64,000 nucleotides of DNA from assembly GCA_035556715.1 (NCBI GenBank), contig DATMER010000003.1:62001-126000 (forward strand), in the 5' to 3' direction. The notes below the pieces were generated by a model. It searched no databases. It worked only from the letters and a program-made list of their open reading frames with translations, and was not told the origin of the DNA. This DNA comes from DATMER01 sp035556715 (lineage in GTDB: Bacteria; Acidobacteriota; Thermoanaerobaculia; Multivoradales; UBA5704). A program made the position numbers and the translations under genes. Below, one piece after another: positions 63,899 to 64,000 of the stretch (position 1 is the stretch's first letter; every line of letters begins with the position of its first letter).

Positions 63899-64000
63899 CC
63901 CAGGCTCCTGCCATGGATCGCCCAACCGGGCAGCGAGGCCGCGTCCAGCCAGTCCCCGACGAGCCTCCAGGTGGCGAGCGACCCCGCGATGGTCTGGTAA
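63895..64000 (-). CDS. C-terminal end of an unidentified gene (5' end outside window)
   Basis: Read on the minus strand from the window edge, a frame is open for about 34 codons and ends with a TGA that overlaps the patatin ATG by 4 bases. The tail reads IAGSLATWRLVGDWL and later AIHGRSLG. This is too short to identify. The stop-start overlap supports it being the first visible member of the minus-strand operon with the patatin and DinB-SGNH genes. Confidence 0.5.
   Translation of the reverse strand, partial: YQTIAGSLATWRLVGDWLDAASLPGWAIHGRSLG

Overview
The window is G+C-rich, gene-dense DNA that most likely comes from an uncultured Acidobacteriota member. The main evidence is a duplicated FtsX/MacB permease of the ADOP type at 38962-41391, a family typical of that phylum. 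Supporting evidence is the load of secreted peptidases (M14, M28, M1, S9), a PknB-type kinase fused to TPRs, and DinB-fold proteins. The taxonomic call is an inference. No rRNA or intact tRNA is present.

Layout. 1-7203 (+): a three-gene operon with 4-base overlaps, encoding a transglutaminase/TPR protein (5' end outside the window), a NodU/CmcH carbamoyltransferase and an SGNH hydrolase. 7200-14182 (-): an island of an Afp15-like AAA+ ATPase and two paralogous DUF4157 (eCIS core) proteins with M23-like C-termini, without any contractile-sheath or baseplate genes. 14346-18188: DinB protein, a small coiled-coil protein, a 21-base tandem array, thiC with a TPP riboswitch, and a pair of small uncharacterised genes. 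18133-26274: two multi-spanning membrane proteins, a GT4 glycosyltransferase, pheA, an M14 carboxypeptidase and a hotdog thioesterase. 26321-33677: hybrid histidine kinase, Ser/Thr kinase-TPR and M28 peptidase. 33814-38817: flavin monooxygenase-like protein, a degenerate NRPS-like protein carrying an in-frame palindromic repeat, and an unknown protein. 38962-47505: ADOP permease, ECF sigma/anti-sigma pair, alpha/beta hydrolase, M1 and S9 peptidases.

47517-55710 is the most accessory-looking part. It holds a degenerate tRNA-like sequence, a 1.78-kb segment (FKBP and a foreign-looking MFS transporter) bracketed by a perfect 39-base direct repeat, a ChaN/PDZ protein, a roughly 600-base array of 21-base units followed by a coiled-coil/winged-helix gene, a SnoaL-like gene, a low-G+C non-coding stretch, a PQQ-like propeller protein and a low-G+C cyclase. 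55749-64000 holds a small membrane protein, a flavin-dependent halogenase-like enzyme, an ABM monooxygenase, a DUF1801 protein, and a minus-strand operon (partial gene, patatin phospholipase, DinB-SGNH fusion).

The most unusual signals are: (a) the array at 51332-51936, whose quasi-palindromic 21-base unit encodes the same heptapeptide on both strands while keeping one 21-base register across inversions; (b) the 39-base repeat that lets two convergent genes both keep their 3' ends around an insertion; (c) the stand-alone eCIS ATPase plus DUF4157 operon, in which the M23 metal-motif halves appear split by about 280 residues; and (d) the near-universal tail-to-tail overlap of convergent genes across the window.
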